Notes: a model not told the origin generated them from the letters alone. Positions 26,586-35,615 are shown, counted from the stretch's first letter. The stretch: 64,000 nucleotides of DNA from Williamsia limnetica (GCF_003217475.1 NZ_QJSP01000005.1:1-64000); one strand, 5' to 3'. Made by a program: numbers and translations.

Positions 26586-27184
26586 GCACAGAGGGACCCT
26601 CGCGTCAGGAGGCAACTGCGGCCCGCGTCAAGGCACTGGAGTCGATGCTCATCGAACGCGGGGTCATGACGACCTCGATGGTCGACCGCATCGTCGACAT
26701 CTACGAAAATCAGGTTGGCCCTCAGCTGGGCGCCAGGGTGGTTGCGAAAGCGTGGAATGACAACGAATTCCGGCGACGCCTCCTCGACGACGCGACCGCA
26801 GCCTGCAGAGAGATGGGTATAGGTGGCTTGCAGGGTGAAGACATGGTGGTTCTCGAGGACACCGACGCCGCCCACAACGCCATCGTGTGCACCTTGTGCT
26901 CGTGCTATCCCTGGCCCGTACTCGGACTCCCTCCCAACTGGTACAAAGGTCCGCAATACCGGGCTCGCATCGTGCGTGAGCCGCGCAGGGTCCTCGCCGA
27001 CGACTTCGGGTTCACCGTCCCCGACTCCGTCGAGATCCGTATCTGGGACTCGAGTTCGGAAATGCGTTACTGGGTACTTCCTCAGCGACCCGCCGGTACC
27101 GAGGGGTGGAGCGAAGAACAACTCGCCGCACTGGTCACGCGGGACTCGATGATCGGTGTTGGCCCGGTGAAGGCGGCACCGTGA
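26582..27184 (+). CDS. nthA: Nitrile hydratase subunit alpha, cobalt type
   Basis: 200 residues. The metal site reads [10 protein letters not shown] with Cys103, Cys106 and Cys108; Thr in the second position marks cobalt-type enzymes, where iron types have Ser. Cys106 and Cys108 are the ones normally oxidised to sulfinic and sulfenic acid. [20 protein letters not shown] follows as expected. It is overlapped by nthB upstream and by the activator gene downstream (GTGA), so the three are translationally coupled. No amidase gene is adjacent, so further amide breakdown must be encoded elsewhere. Confidence 0.95.
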   Translation: MSTEGPSRQEATAARVKALESMLIERGVMTTSMVDRIVDIYENQVGPQLGARVVAKAWNDNEFRRRLLDDATAACREMGIGGLQGEDMVVLEDTDAAHNAIVCTLCSCYPWPVLGLPPNWYKGPQYRARIVREPRRVLADDFGFTVPDSVEIRIWDSSSEMRYWVLPQRPAGTEGWSEEQLAALVTRDSMIGVGPVKAAP

Positions 27185-27609
27185 ACGACGTGAGCGCTGC
27201 CGCGCCAGATGTGGACCGCCGCGCGGTGGACAACCTGGTCTTCGACCTGCCAGGTGGCCGGCCAGGGGAGTCGTCATTCGAACAACCATGGGAAATAAGA
27301 GCATTCGCATTGGCGATAGCGGCGCACACCGCAGGCGAGCTGGATTGGCAAGTGTTCCAGCGCGCACTCATCGACTCCATCGACGAGTGGGAATCGACCC
27401 GCTCCGGCGCCTCCGATGATTCGTGGTCGTACTACCACCATTGGGTGAGTGCCCTGGAGGAGGTCTTGGCGACGGCCGGAGCCATTGACCACGAAGCCCT
27501 GGAAAGCCGGACGGCAGATGTGCTGGCCGCGCCGCCGAACCGCAACCACCACAGAGCGATACTCGATCCCGTCGCGATCGACGCAGCGATCACTGCAGGA
27601 GAAAGCTGA
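27181..27609 (+). CDS. Nitrile hydratase accessory/activator protein
   Basis: 142 residues from a GTG overlapping the nthA stop. It resembles the N-terminal half of beta subunits: [20 protein letters not shown], then [13 protein letters not shown] and [13 protein letters not shown]. This matches the NhlE/P14K-type accessory proteins that load cobalt into the alpha subunit by self-subunit swapping. The terminal region is short and lacks the usual Cys-rich metal site of iron-type activators. Confidence 0.85.
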   Translation: MNDVSAAAPDVDRRAVDNLVFDLPGGRPGESSFEQPWEIRAFALAIAAHTAGELDWQVFQRALIDSIDEWESTRSGASDDSWSYYHHWVSALEEVLATAGAIDHEALESRTADVLAAPPNRNHHRAILDPVAIDAAITAGES

Positions 27610-27652
27610 CCGCGCCGGCAGGTTGGGGTTTGTACAGGCATCCCCCGGCTAG

Positions 27653-28135
27653 CTAGTGGAGTTCGAGTACGACGTGGTTGTCGCGCTGGGCCGCCTCGTT
27701 GACGAACTCGGTCATGATGGTGAACTTGGATCTGAGGTATTCGAAGTGCTCGTCCTTCCAGTTCCGGAAGGGATCTATCTGCTGCCGGGTGAGGTCGGCT
27801 GCCGTAGTGGCATCGCGCAGTGTGTCGAACGTGGTGTGAGCGAGTATGTCACGGGTGGCCTTGACGTACTCGGGACACATGTAGTTGGGAATGCCTTCGC
27901 TGAAGTTGATGTCGCCGGGTATGGAACCCTGGCCCCTGATCGGATTGACCGGCAGTCCTGACCGGTCGAATATCAGCTCGAGTGCGGTGTGTGCCTTGTC
28001 GATGCTGACTGTGACGGTCGGGTCGGCGTCGCGCAGCGCGTAGACGAACTCGATGACGTCGGTAGTCGAGCCGCGCAGGTGAATCTCGTGTAGGTCGGCG
28101 TCGCTGAGTCTGGTGTATGACTGGATGAGTCCCAT
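27653..28135 (-). CDS. DUF1877 (YfbM-like) family protein
   Basis: 160 residues from an ATG behind GGAGGAACGGCACAC. MGLIQSYTRLSD begins the protein and VSIDKAHTALELIFDR carries the family core (I-DK-W/H-ALHxLL type). The C-terminal half is helical with a tail ending HVVLELH. Function unknown; cytoplasmic. A longer frame upstream is possible but without good start signals. Confidence 0.7.
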   Translation of the reverse strand: MGLIQSYTRLSDADLHEIHLRGSTTDVIEFVYALRDADPTVTVSIDKAHTALELIFDRSGLPVNPIRGQGSIPGDINFSEGIPNYMCPEYVKATRDILAHTTFDTLRDATTAADLTRQQIDPFRNWKDEHFEYLRSKFTIMTEFVNEAAQRDNHVVLELH

Positions 28136-28197
28136 GTGTGCCGTTCCTCCTTCGCGCACCAAACTACTGCTATATCGGCTGCGCGGCAGTCGGTCAG

Positions 28198-28665
28198 TCA
28201 GAGGACGGGTGGCGTCGAAACTCGTTGGTGCCGCCTGATGCACGGGTGCCCGCCTTCACAGAGTCGAACGATTTCATCAATCTGCGTCGAGTGCGAGATG
28301 TGGTGGACCTCGTAGACGAGGGCGACCAGGCTCAGGAAGAGAAGCGCAATGGCGCCGGACACCGCAGCTCGGGGAAATGACTCACTGCGATCTCCCGCCG
28401 AGACTCCGACTGTGTACAGTCCCGCTGCGGTGTCGGTGAACGTGGCGACGAATACGCTCAAGACGATCTGGTTCGGTCTGTCCCGCAGTAAGTTTCGCAC
28501 GATGCGCGGCGAGTACTGCGCGATCACCATGGCAGCGAGAGGCAGAATCCACATCGTTCCGCCCGCCAGCTCTCGCCAGGCCTCGCCGCGCCGGCGGGAA
28601 ACCAGCTGCGTTCGGCCCTCATCCGTAGCGGATGAATGCTGAACTGCTGAGCAGAGAAAGGTCAC
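28198..28665 (-). pseudogene. Truncated DUF2254-like membrane protein
   Basis: The 155-codon frame shows the conserved centre of DUF2254 membrane proteins: QYSPRIVRNLLRDRPNQIVL, VFVATFTDTAAGLYTV and LVYEVHHISHSTQIDEIV. Full-length members have over 400 residues, with a longer N-terminal membrane region and a large C-terminal domain, both missing here. The first 30 codons and last 20 do not look family-like. It is most likely a gene remnant, though a short functional version cannot be excluded. Confidence 0.55.
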
Positions 28666-28850
28666 CTGACGGCGTGTTCGCGGTTAGACTTCGCGCACCA
28701 ATGACAGTGGCGATACCCGAATATGCCTTCGCGCGAGAAAGCTGTGCCGATGAGGAACCTCTGCGACCTGTCCGCCGGTGAGACCGATCGCGAGACACCC
28801 TCCCTCCGGTCATCCGGTCAGAAGACGACATACGCGGACAGTGAGCGCGC

Positions 28851-30080
28851 ATGAGTGTCGATGTCGCGCAGTCGTTGTTCTGGATCGTGTTGGCGGCAGC
28901 CGTGGCCCCGCTGCTCGCATCGACCGTACCGAGGCGGTTGGTGCCCGAGGTGGTGGTCCTACTGGTTGCCGGTATCGCGATCGGCCCCTTCGGGTTCGGC
29001 ATCGCGGAGTTGTCTCCGGGCATCGACGTGCTGCAAGATCTCGGTCTCGGTCTGCTGTTCCTGCTTGCCGGCTACGAACTCGATCAACGAGAGCTCGTCG
29101 GCAGCGGCGGTCGCCGGGCTTTCATCACGTGGGTCTGCTGTTTGGCGCTCGCCTTCGCGGTGACATTCGGCGTGGCACAGGTGATGACCATTCGGGCCGA
29201 GGTTGCCACAGCGATAGCACTGACCTCGACTGCCATCGGGACGCTCTTACCGATTCTGGACGAACGAGGACTGATCGAAACCCGCATGGGCCGCACCATT
29301 CTCAACCACGGTGCGATCGGGGAACTCTGCCCCGTGCTGGCGATGGCGATTCTGCTCGGTGTCAGGGACGCGGCAGGGTCCCTGCTCGTCCTTGTACTGT
29401 TCGGGATGGCCGCAGTAGTGGTCGCGATGTTGCCGCGACGCATGGGGAAGACCGATTCCCGTCTGGCTGGAACGATCCGGCGGGGTGCCGACACGACGTC
29501 CCAAACCCCGGTGCGCCTGACGGTGTTGCTGCTCGTCGGACTGGTTGCACTCGCCGCGACCTTTCAGATCGACATCATCATCGGCGCGTTCGCTGCCGGG
29601 TTCATTCTCCGGCGGACACTTCCCGTCGGTCATGAGGGCTTGGAGATGAAGTTGGCGGGACTGGCATTTGGCCTGCTGATCCCGGTCTTCTTTGTCACCT
29701 CGGGTATGAACATCGACGTGGAGAGTGTGCTCGGTCGTCCAGATCTCCTCGCTCTGACGATCGCCTCGTTGCTGCTCGTTCGAGGACTTCCGGTGTTCAT
29801 TTCCACTCATTTTGAAAAGGACAACGGTGCGAGGGTCTTCGACCTGCGCGAGCGCGCTCAGATTTCGCTCTACTCCACCACGGGTCTACCCCTCATCGTC
29901 GCGGTGACCACTGTCGCGGTCGACGCGGGACCGATGACGCCGTCGAACGCATCGATCCTGGTTGCCGCCGGAGCTGTCACCGTGCTGATCTTGCCGATGA
30001 TCGCCAGCCTCCTCGGCCGCGGGGAGGTCGAAGAATCGCCTTCGAAAGGCACTGAGAAACCCGCGGCGGAGCAGGGCTGA
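28851..30080 (+). CDS. Kef/NhaP-like cation:proton antiporter (CPA2)
   Basis: 409 residues with about twelve membrane helices. PEVVVLLVAGIAIGPFGFG and LLFLLAGYELDQREL are the entry motifs of the CPA2 family, and GAFAAGFILRRTLP with VFFVTSGMNIDVES follow. There is no C-terminal RCK/TrkA-N domain, unlike KefB/C. It would exchange K+ or Na+ for protons across the membrane. The start (ATG) is preceded by GTGAGCGC, a weak ribosome site. Confidence 0.85.
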   Translation: MSVDVAQSLFWIVLAAAVAPLLASTVPRRLVPEVVVLLVAGIAIGPFGFGIAELSPGIDVLQDLGLGLLFLLAGYELDQRELVGSGGRRAFITWVCCLALAFAVTFGVAQVMTIRAEVATAIALTSTAIGTLLPILDERGLIETRMGRTILNHGAIGELCPVLAMAILLGVRDAAGSLLVLVLFGMAAVVVAMLPRRMGKTDSRLAGTIRRGADTTSQTPVRLTVLLLVGLVALAATFQIDIIIGAFAAGFILRRTLPVGHEGLEMKLAGLAFGLLIPVFFVTSGMNIDVESVLGRPDLLALTIASLLLVRGLPVFISTHFEKDNGARVFDLRERAQISLYSTTGLPLIVAVTTVAVDAGPMTPSNASILVAAGAVTVLILPMIASLLGRGEVEESPSKGTEKPAAEQG

Positions 30081-30113
30081 TAGCGATCGACGTCGTGGCC
30101 GGCCGGGCGCGGG

Positions 30114-30515
30114 TCAGGCGACGGCAGTGCCCTCTAGCTCCACCATCTGACCCGGTATGGCCAGCCGTGTCACACCCAGCATGGTGGTTGCGGGTGCGAC
30201 GGCGGCAGCCCCCAGGCGCGACGCCAACTCGCCGTAGTGCTGCAGCAATAGGTCGACATCAGTGGTGTAAACGTTGAGCCGCACCAGGTTTGCCAAGGAC
30301 ATATCCGCATCGCGGAGTACGGACAACAGATTGTCCACACTCAACCTCAGTTGGCCGGCCATGTCACCGGCGTGCTCGGGCGAGCCGTCGTTGTTCACTG
30401 CAGTCTGTCCTGAGCAGTAGAGGACTTGGGTATGCCCGGACACAAGCTCGCCCTGGTTGAAACCCATATCCAAAGACCACGTCACCGGGTTGATTGCTGT
30501 TCGATTCACTGCCAT
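30114..30515 (-). CDS. RidA family protein
   Basis: 133 residues with the YjgF/RidA trimer fold: GELVSGHTQVLYCSGQTAVN, SLANLVRLNVYTTDVDLLL and ATTMLGVTRLAIPGQMVELEG. The Arg normally at about position 105 of RidA that binds the carboxylate of reactive imines is seen in VTRLA. Members hydrolyse reactive enamine/imine intermediates, though subgroups vary. It is divergent from a WYL-domain regulator with an operator-like dyad in between. Confidence 0.85.
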   Translation of the reverse strand: MAVNRTAINPVTWSLDMGFNQGELVSGHTQVLYCSGQTAVNNDGSPEHAGDMAGQLRLSVDNLLSVLRDADMSLANLVRLNVYTTDVDLLLQHYGELASRLGAAAVAPATTMLGVTRLAIPGQMVELEGTAVA

Positions 30516-30565
30516 TTCAGCTCCAATTGAGTTGTCGAATATCTACTCCGGTGAGCTTCGCAGCA

Positions 30566-30590
30566 ATACACGACATCTACTGTCATGTAT
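30566..30590. promoter_or_regulatory. Inverted repeat, candidate WYL-regulator operator
   Basis: ATACACGACA (30566-30575) and TGTCATGTAT (30581-30590) are reverse complements at 9 of 10 positions with a 5-bp centre. It lies between the divergent RidA gene and the HTH-WYL regulator, 17 bp before the latter's ATG. Confidence 0.6.
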
Positions 30591-30607
30591 TCCGGTATCG
30601 TCTGTGG

Positions 30608-31582
30608 ATGCGAGCGGACCGACTGGTTTCCCTGGTGTTGCTGCTACGCCAGGGCGGCCAGATGTCGGCGACCGAGCTTGCCCGGGAGTTGGAGGTCTCC
30701 ACCCGTACGGTGTTTCGTGACATCGAAGCGTTGTCCGTGTCGGGAGTTCCCGTGTATGCCGAACGCGGCCGCCATGGCGGCTTCGCATTGCTTCCGGGGT
30801 TCCGAACCGAACTCACCGGCCTCAACCACGACGAGGCTTTGGCGCTGTTGGCGGCCGGGTCAGGGAGCGGCGAGCACGCGTTCGGCCTCGGGTCCGCGCT
30901 GTCGTCTGCGCTACGAAAGGTCGTCGACGCGCTACCCGATGACCATCGCGCGGCCGCGAGCGGCGCGGCGCAACGTCTGCTCATCGACGCCGAGTTCGAC
31001 CTGCTCTCACGCCGTCCGCACAGCGAGGAATTGTCGCGCCCAGCCATGACCGAGGTACGCCGAGCGGTGTTGACCGGACACAAGCTGCGTATTCACTACG
31101 CGGCCACCGGGCAACAACCGCAGTGGCGGACGGTGGACCCGATCGGGCTGGTGACGGCCCGCGACAACGCATACCTGCTGGCAACGCGATCAGGCGCCGA
31201 CCGCACCTATCGGCTGTCGCGAGTACTGGCCGCCGAGGAGTTGCCCGAGGCAGCGCAACGGCCAGACGACATAAACCTGGCGCAGATGTGGCGTGAGCGC
31301 AGCGCGCAGTTTCGCGCGGGCGACCGGCAGTTCAAAGTTGTGGTCCGAGTGCACCGTCGGCGCCGTGATGACGTGGCGACGGCCGCGCTGGCAGTATTGA
31401 CCGAGCACACCGATCCAGACGGTTGGCTTCGACTCCAAGTGACATATCAGGATGAACGGCACGCCGATTGGGCCCTGTGGCAATTCGGTCCGGACGTGCA
31501 GGTCCTGGCTCCCGAGTCACTCGTATCAGCTCTGCACGAACGCGCTGTCGCCGTGATGAAACGCTACGAGCTCTTGTCTTGA
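30608..31582 (+). CDS. HTH_11-WYL domain transcriptional regulator (YafY-like)
   Basis: 324 residues from MRADRLVSLVLLLRQGG. The winged HTH (MSATELARELEVSTRTVFRD, then GGFALLPGFRT) is followed by a WYL domain (about residues 145-225) and a WCX domain at the C-terminus. WYL regulators bind nucleic acid or small ligands and act as repressors or activators. The upstream frame extends 38 codons without family match and would overlap the RidA side, so the ATG is preferred. It probably controls the divergent RidA gene. Confidence 0.85.
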   Translation: MRADRLVSLVLLLRQGGQMSATELARELEVSTRTVFRDIEALSVSGVPVYAERGRHGGFALLPGFRTELTGLNHDEALALLAAGSGSGEHAFGLGSALSSALRKVVDALPDDHRAAASGAAQRLLIDAEFDLLSRRPHSEELSRPAMTEVRRAVLTGHKLRIHYAATGQQPQWRTVDPIGLVTARDNAYLLATRSGADRTYRLSRVLAAEELPEAAQRPDDINLAQMWRERSAQFRAGDRQFKVVVRVHRRRRDDVATAALAVLTEHTDPDGWLRLQVTYQDERHADWALWQFGPDVQVLAPESLVSALHERAVAVMKRYELLS

Positions 31583-31887
31583 CGCCGGGCCGATTCCGGT
31601 CGCGGATACGCACTGCGGTAGCGGGCTCGACGAAGCCTCGCCATCCGATTGTCCAAGTCCGGATCGTCGGTTTCGTGCCTGTTCGAGATGATCACGGCGA
31701 CGGTGACGGACGCGAACACCACGGCGGCCACCACCGCGATCACCGCGCCCAACGCTGAACCGCCTGCCCAGAAGAAGAGCGCGAAAGCGATTCCTCCGAA
31801 CGTCGCGAGCGCGCTGAGAAAACCCGTCCAGCCCTTGGCGCGCAACCGGACGATCTTGCGCCGTCGTTCCTTGGCGTCTCCCGGCAT
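31564..31887 (-). CDS. Two-helix membrane protein of unknown function
   Basis: 107 residues: basic N-terminus (AKERRRKIVRLRAKGW), two hydrophobic helices (about residues 24-44 and 47-68, rich in Ala, Val and Phe), and a basic C-terminus with DDPDLDNRMARLRRARYR. No known family was recognised. It is convergent with, and overlaps by 19 bp, the WYL regulator gene. Confidence 0.55.
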   Translation of the reverse strand: MPGDAKERRRKIVRLRAKGWTGFLSALATFGGIAFALFFWAGGSALGAVIAVVAAVVFASVTVAVIISNRHETDDPDLDNRMARLRRARYRSAYPRPESARRQDKSS

Positions 31888-32171
31888 CTGATGTCCCTTC
31901 GATTATGGATCAGCGAGGTCGTCTCCCGACCGTCGAGGGATTGAATACCCAGTACTGGACCGCCCAAACGATCGTCAATCGCAGATTCGGCCGATCGCGA
32001 TGGTGGTTGGCCGGTAAATGCCTCGCGGTATCGCCGAGCTGCCTGTTAGCGTGTCGCTCGACATAGACCGACCAGACCGAGGACTGAACTCATGACTGCG
32101 ATGACCGTCGCCACGGACGCCCAGCGTCCTCATCCGCATCAGCTGTTCCTTCATCTCTCAAAGGTCTCACC

Positions 32172-33245
32172 ATGTCTTCATCACCGAAAGAAATCCCACT
32201 CGCGCACCTGATCAAGCACGGTTGGGGTGACCGCGTGGCACACGCGTTCGCCCCGTTCGCCGGCCCGAGCACGGTCCCAGGGCGCGTTGTCTGCGTGTAC
32301 CGCGGCCAGTGCGACGTCGCGACCCCAACTGGCACGATTCGGGCGGATACCCGGCCGCTGACCGGTGCCGATCCGGTGTGCACCGGCGATTGGGTGGCCA
32401 TCGAGGGGGCGTCGTCCCCACGGGTGGTCGCGGTGCTACCCCGAAGCAGTGCACTCGTTCGGTCAGCGGCGGATCGCACCTCCAGACATCAAGTGTTGGC
32501 GGCCAACATCGACACTGTCGTGATCGCCGTGTCGGCAGCGATGCCGGTCAGGAGTGCGCGCATCGAACGCCTGCTCGCCGTGGCCTGGGACAGCGGCGCG
32601 ACGCCTGTCGTCGCCGTCACCAAGGCCGATCTCAGCGACGACCCTGCAGCTTTCGCGGCCGCAGTCTGTGCAGTGGCACCGGGCGTCGAGGTCGTTGTCA
32701 CCAGCGCGACAACGACTGCCGGGCTGGATTCACTTCGGGCGGCGCTGAACGGCACCGCGGTGGTGATCGGGCCGTCCGGCGCGGGCAAGTCAACACTCGC
32801 GAATGCCTTGCTCGGGGTGGACGCCATTGCCACCGGAGCGGTGCGGGCAGCCGACGGCAAGGGGCGGCACACGACCGTGCATCGAGAATTGCATTCGTTG
32901 CCGGGCGGCGGCGTGCTGATCGACACCCCGGGACTACGGGCGCTGGGTATCGCGGATGTCGGTGCCGCGCTCGAGAGCGTCTTCAGCGACATCGATGAAC
33001 TTGCGAGGCGTTGCGGTTTCCGCAACTGCACGCATCGGACGGAACCGGGTTGCGCAGTCGGTGAGGCAGTCGACGCGGGCCAACTCGCCGCGGATCGGCT
33101 GCAGCGTTATCGCACCTTGCAACGGGAAAGTGACTGGGAAGCATCGCGTTCGAGCGTGCGGAAAGCCACGGAGCGTAAGAACCGCGACAAGTCCATCAGT
33201 CGCGATCAGCGGGCGATGTACCGGTTCCGCAACCGTCAGCGCTGA
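32172..33245 (+). CDS. rsgA: Ribosome small-subunit-dependent GTPase A
   Basis: 357 residues. OB-fold N-terminus (GRVVCVYRGQCDVATPTGTI), then a circularly permuted GTPase domain with G4 VTKADL, G1 GPSGAGKSTLANAL, G3 DTPGLRALGI, and a C-terminal zinc finger CGFRNCTHRTEPGCAV. RsgA aids late maturation of the 30S subunit. The basic C-terminus (ATERKNRDKSISRDQRAM) is typical. A short in-frame-free leader lies upstream with no obvious gene. Confidence 0.92.
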   Translation: MSSSPKEIPLAHLIKHGWGDRVAHAFAPFAGPSTVPGRVVCVYRGQCDVATPTGTIRADTRPLTGADPVCTGDWVAIEGASSPRVVAVLPRSSALVRSAADRTSRHQVLAANIDTVVIAVSAAMPVRSARIERLLAVAWDSGATPVVAVTKADLSDDPAAFAAAVCAVAPGVEVVVTSATTTAGLDSLRAALNGTAVVIGPSGAGKSTLANALLGVDAIATGAVRAADGKGRHTTVHRELHSLPGGGVLIDTPGLRALGIADVGAALESVFSDIDELARRCGFRNCTHRTEPGCAVGEAVDAGQLAADRLQRYRTLQRESDWEASRSSVRKATERKNRDKSISRDQRAMYRFRNRQR

Positions 33246-33366
33246 ATCCGGCAGCGAGCCCGACTCCAGCGATTGCTGTGAATGCTCGGGAACTTTCTGC
33301 CCAGCGCGGTGCTCTTACCTACACAACCGAGAACGACCCCCACCGCACAGCAAAGGACACCTCATC

Positions 33367-33582
33367 ATGAGCATCGAAAACTACGACACCAACGCAGACG
33401 GATACATCGACACCGTCCTGACCGACACCAACGGCGACGGCTGGGCCGACGTCGAGGAATACGACACCAACTTCGATGGCTGGACCGACACCGTCATGAC
33501 CGACGTCGACTATGACGGCTGGAGCGACGTCACCGAATACGACACCGACTACGACGGCTACTTCGACACCGTCGCAGCCTGA
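33367..33582 (+). CDS. Small acidic repeat protein with EF-hand/TSP3-like calcium loops
   Basis: 71 residues built almost entirely of five tandem units of about 13 residues with D-x-N/D-x-D-G cores: YDTNADGYIDT, TDTNGDGWADV, YDTNFDGWTDT, TDVDYDGWSDV, YDTDYDGYFDT. Each resembles the calcium loop of EF-hands or thrombospondin type 3 repeats. The net charge is strongly negative, with no signal peptide or membrane helix, so it seems cytosolic unless exported by an unseen route. A good ribosome site (AAAGGACACCTCATC) precedes the ATG. A strong terminator follows. Probably calcium-binding; the role is unknown. Confidence 0.8.
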   Translation: MSIENYDTNADGYIDTVLTDTNGDGWADVEEYDTNFDGWTDTVMTDVDYDGWSDVTEYDTDYDGYFDTVAA

Positions 33583-33603
33583 ACCTCTTTTCCAAGCCCT
33601 GCC

Positions 33604-33640
33604 AAGCCCGCTGGTCGCGTCGCGATCAGCGGGCTTGTCT
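33604..33640 (+). terminator. Strong hairpin terminator
   Basis: AAGCCCGCTG (33604-33613) pairs perfectly with CAGCGGGCTT (33627-33636); the 13-base interior can form a short second stem. TGTCT follows. It isolates the acidic repeat gene from the promoter of the next operon. Confidence 0.75.
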
Positions 33641-33653
33641 GTGCGGTAGGCCC

Positions 33654-33684
33654 TTGCCATCGTTTAATTACTCAGTTAGAGTAA
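33654..33684 (+). promoter_or_regulatory. Promoter with palindrome over -10, near-leaderless
   Basis: TTGCCA (33654-33659) and TAGAGT (33677-33682) have a 17-bp spacer. The ATG at 33690 lies 7-8 nt beyond the -10, so transcription should begin almost at the start codon. A perfect dyad TTACTC (33668-33673) / GAGTAA (33679-33684) overlaps the -10, an ideal repressor site, possibly for the NrtR-like protein encoded by the fourth gene of this operon. Confidence 0.65.
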
Positions 33685-33689
33685 AAGGC

Positions 33690-34589
33690 ATGAACGTCTG
33701 GACGGCAGCAGAAGCAGTGGACCTGATCAGCAAGGCTCGCAGCGCATCTGACGTATTCGGATCAGATCCGGTGACACCGGCCGGCAAGCGTGCCGGCCGT
33801 CGTATACATCGCGTACTGATCGCCGCAGTCCATCCGGACCACGCTGCGGCCTCTGGCCTCGATCGCATGGTTGCGGCGCGGGCAAGCGCGGAACTGAACC
33901 GGCTCTACAACGCGTGGGTGGTGGATGAAGCGGACGTCCGGGAACCGCACGTTGTGGGGCCACGGAGCACCTACCGTTTGAAAGATCGGGTGTGGACGAC
34001 GCCGGGCACCGTCGCGTACCGCGCTGCTGATCCGCGAGTGAGGATCGAGATCGCCCGGCGAGCCGGTGGCGGCGCACCGGTGCTCGGGCATCTGTGCGAC
34101 GCACTCGCCGCTCAACGCATGGAGGCCTTCGTGCCGGAGATTCTCGAGTCGGCGATCACCGACGGCCATCCGTGGGTCGCCTACCGTTTGCCTGCGGGTA
34201 TGCGGTCTTTGCGTGAGGTGTACGCCGCCTTCCCAGCGGGCCTGGACGGCCGCGACTGGGCCTGGATGGCTCGCCGGATTCTCATGACGTTGGCGGCTGC
34301 CAATCGCACCCACGGGGCTCTGACCCTCGACACGGTGCTGATCCATCCCGCTGAGCACGGCGTGATGCTCACCGGCTGGGAGCCTACGGGCCACGCCAGT
34401 GCCGATGACGGGGCGGCGGCCGCAGACCTGTTCGTAACCATGCTGAATGGTCGATCACCACAACAGGTCTCGTTCGCGCGAGCGTCCGAACGAGTATCTC
34501 CGGCAAAGGAACTACACGAATACGACCTGCTCCTGCGACGCCTGTACGGCCAACGCCGCTTTCGGCCGTTCGTACTGGCCCACCACTAG
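33690..34589 (+). CDS. J-domain-like/pseudokinase-like protein, gene 1 of a four-gene unit
   Basis: 299 residues. Residues about 5-75 look like a J domain: helical, with HPD in VLIAAVHPDHAAAS followed by ARASAELNRLYNAW. The remainder (about 95-290) has a kinase-like flow (strand-rich start with TYRLKDRVWTTPG, hinge-like VAYRLPAGMRSLREV, and a helix-loop MTLAAANRTHGALTLDTVLIHP where kinases carry HGDL.P.N), yet the catalytic Asp and DFG are missing, so it would be a pseudokinase or scaffold. Homology is by pattern only. The next gene starts 67 bp on, same strand. Confidence 0.55.
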   Translation: MNVWTAAEAVDLISKARSASDVFGSDPVTPAGKRAGRRIHRVLIAAVHPDHAAASGLDRMVAARASAELNRLYNAWVVDEADVREPHVVGPRSTYRLKDRVWTTPGTVAYRAADPRVRIEIARRAGGGAPVLGHLCDALAAQRMEAFVPEILESAITDGHPWVAYRLPAGMRSLREVYAAFPAGLDGRDWAWMARRILMTLAAANRTHGALTLDTVLIHPAEHGVMLTGWEPTGHASADDGAAAADLFVTMLNGRSPQQVSFARASERVSPAKELHEYDLLLRRLYGQRRFRPFVLAHH

Positions 34590-34655
34590 GTCCGGCGGCA
34601 ACCAAACCACAGCGGCGTCCACTCCGGACGCGCTGAACGATGAAGGAGTATCACC

Positions 34656-35615
34656 ATGGGTGGAGGATATTGGGACACGAGCGCCTACCAGGCGGCCGCA
34701 GCGTCACGTCGGACCGCCGGCGTCGATGACTTCGGCTACTCGGCCACGATGCGAAACGTCCCGCGTAACAAGCGTAAAGCCGCTCCGGCTCTTGACGTAT
34801 ACGGAGCCCGGACCCGCGAGGCGCGCGATTCGGATGAACACCCCACCTCGACCCCGATCGTCGTGCTGTTCGACGTCACCGGATCGATGGGACGGGTACC
34901 GGTGACCGTGCAGCGGCGCCTTGGTGATCTGCTCGGCTTGCTCACCAGGGGTGGGTACGTCGAGGATCCTCAGATCATGGTCGGTGCGATCGGCGACGAC
35001 CAATTCGATGCCGTGCCATTGCAGATGGGCCAATTCGAATCCGACAACCGGATCGACGAGCAACTGCGGGACATCTACCTCGAGGGTGGCGGCGGCGGCG
35101 ACAAACGCGAAGGCTATGCCCTTGCCGCGTACTTTCTGAACACGCGTGCGCAGACCGACGCCTGGGACAAACGCGGCAAGAAGGGATACGTGTTCTTCAT
35201 CGGGGACGAGATGAACAAGCCGGTGCTGTTCGCAGAATCGGTGCGCCGCTTCATCGGCGATGACCTCACCGAGAACGTCGACGTCGGACAGGTGTTCCGA
35301 CAGTTGCAGGAGAAGTGGAATGTCCACTACGTCTTGCCGAATCTCACGAGCTATTACAACGACCCGGAGGTCGAGGAGCACTGGCGGGCGCTTGTCGGTG
35401 AGCTGTTTCTCAAGCTCGACGATCCGGACGGTGTCGCCGATCTGATCGCTCTGACCATCGGCATCGTCGAGGACGCGATCTCGCTCGATGAGGGGTTGGC
35501 GGACCTGCAGAGCGCGGGGGCGACCACGACCGCCGCCGTCGGCACCGCACTTGCCCGGATCCGGACCAGCACAGACGTTGTCGTCGGTGGTGGCCGACTA
35601 CCAGCGGATCTGTGA
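34656..35615 (+). CDS. vWA domain protein, gene 2 of a four-gene unit
   Basis: 319 residues behind GAAGGAG. An unstructured N-terminus (about 65 residues, Gly/Arg-rich) precedes a von Willebrand A domain with the metal-ion site VVLFDVTGSMG (Asp73, Thr75, Ser77). YLEGGGGGDKREGYALAAYF and GYVFFIGDEMNK follow. vWA proteins commonly scaffold AAA+ or nucleotide-using partners. Its stop overlaps the start of the adenylosuccinate synthetase paralogue, so the two are made together. Confidence 0.85.
   Translation: MGGGYWDTSAYQAAAASRRTAGVDDFGYSATMRNVPRNKRKAAPALDVYGARTREARDSDEHPTSTPIVVLFDVTGSMGRVPVTVQRRLGDLLGLLTRGGYVEDPQIMVGAIGDDQFDAVPLQMGQFESDNRIDEQLRDIYLEGGGGGDKREGYALAAYFLNTRAQTDAWDKRGKKGYVFFIGDEMNKPVLFAESVRRFIGDDLTENVDVGQVFRQLQEKWNVHYVLPNLTSYYNDPEVEEHWRALVGELFLKLDDPDGVADLIALTIGIVEDAISLDEGLADLQSAGATTTAAVGTALARIRTSTDVVVGGGRLPADL

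Noticed and set aside
33319-33660. Leftward 113-codon repetitive Val/Gly-rich frame
   Set aside because: It is the reverse reading of the acidic repeat gene and the terminator; repetition is a by-product of the D-x-D-G codons.
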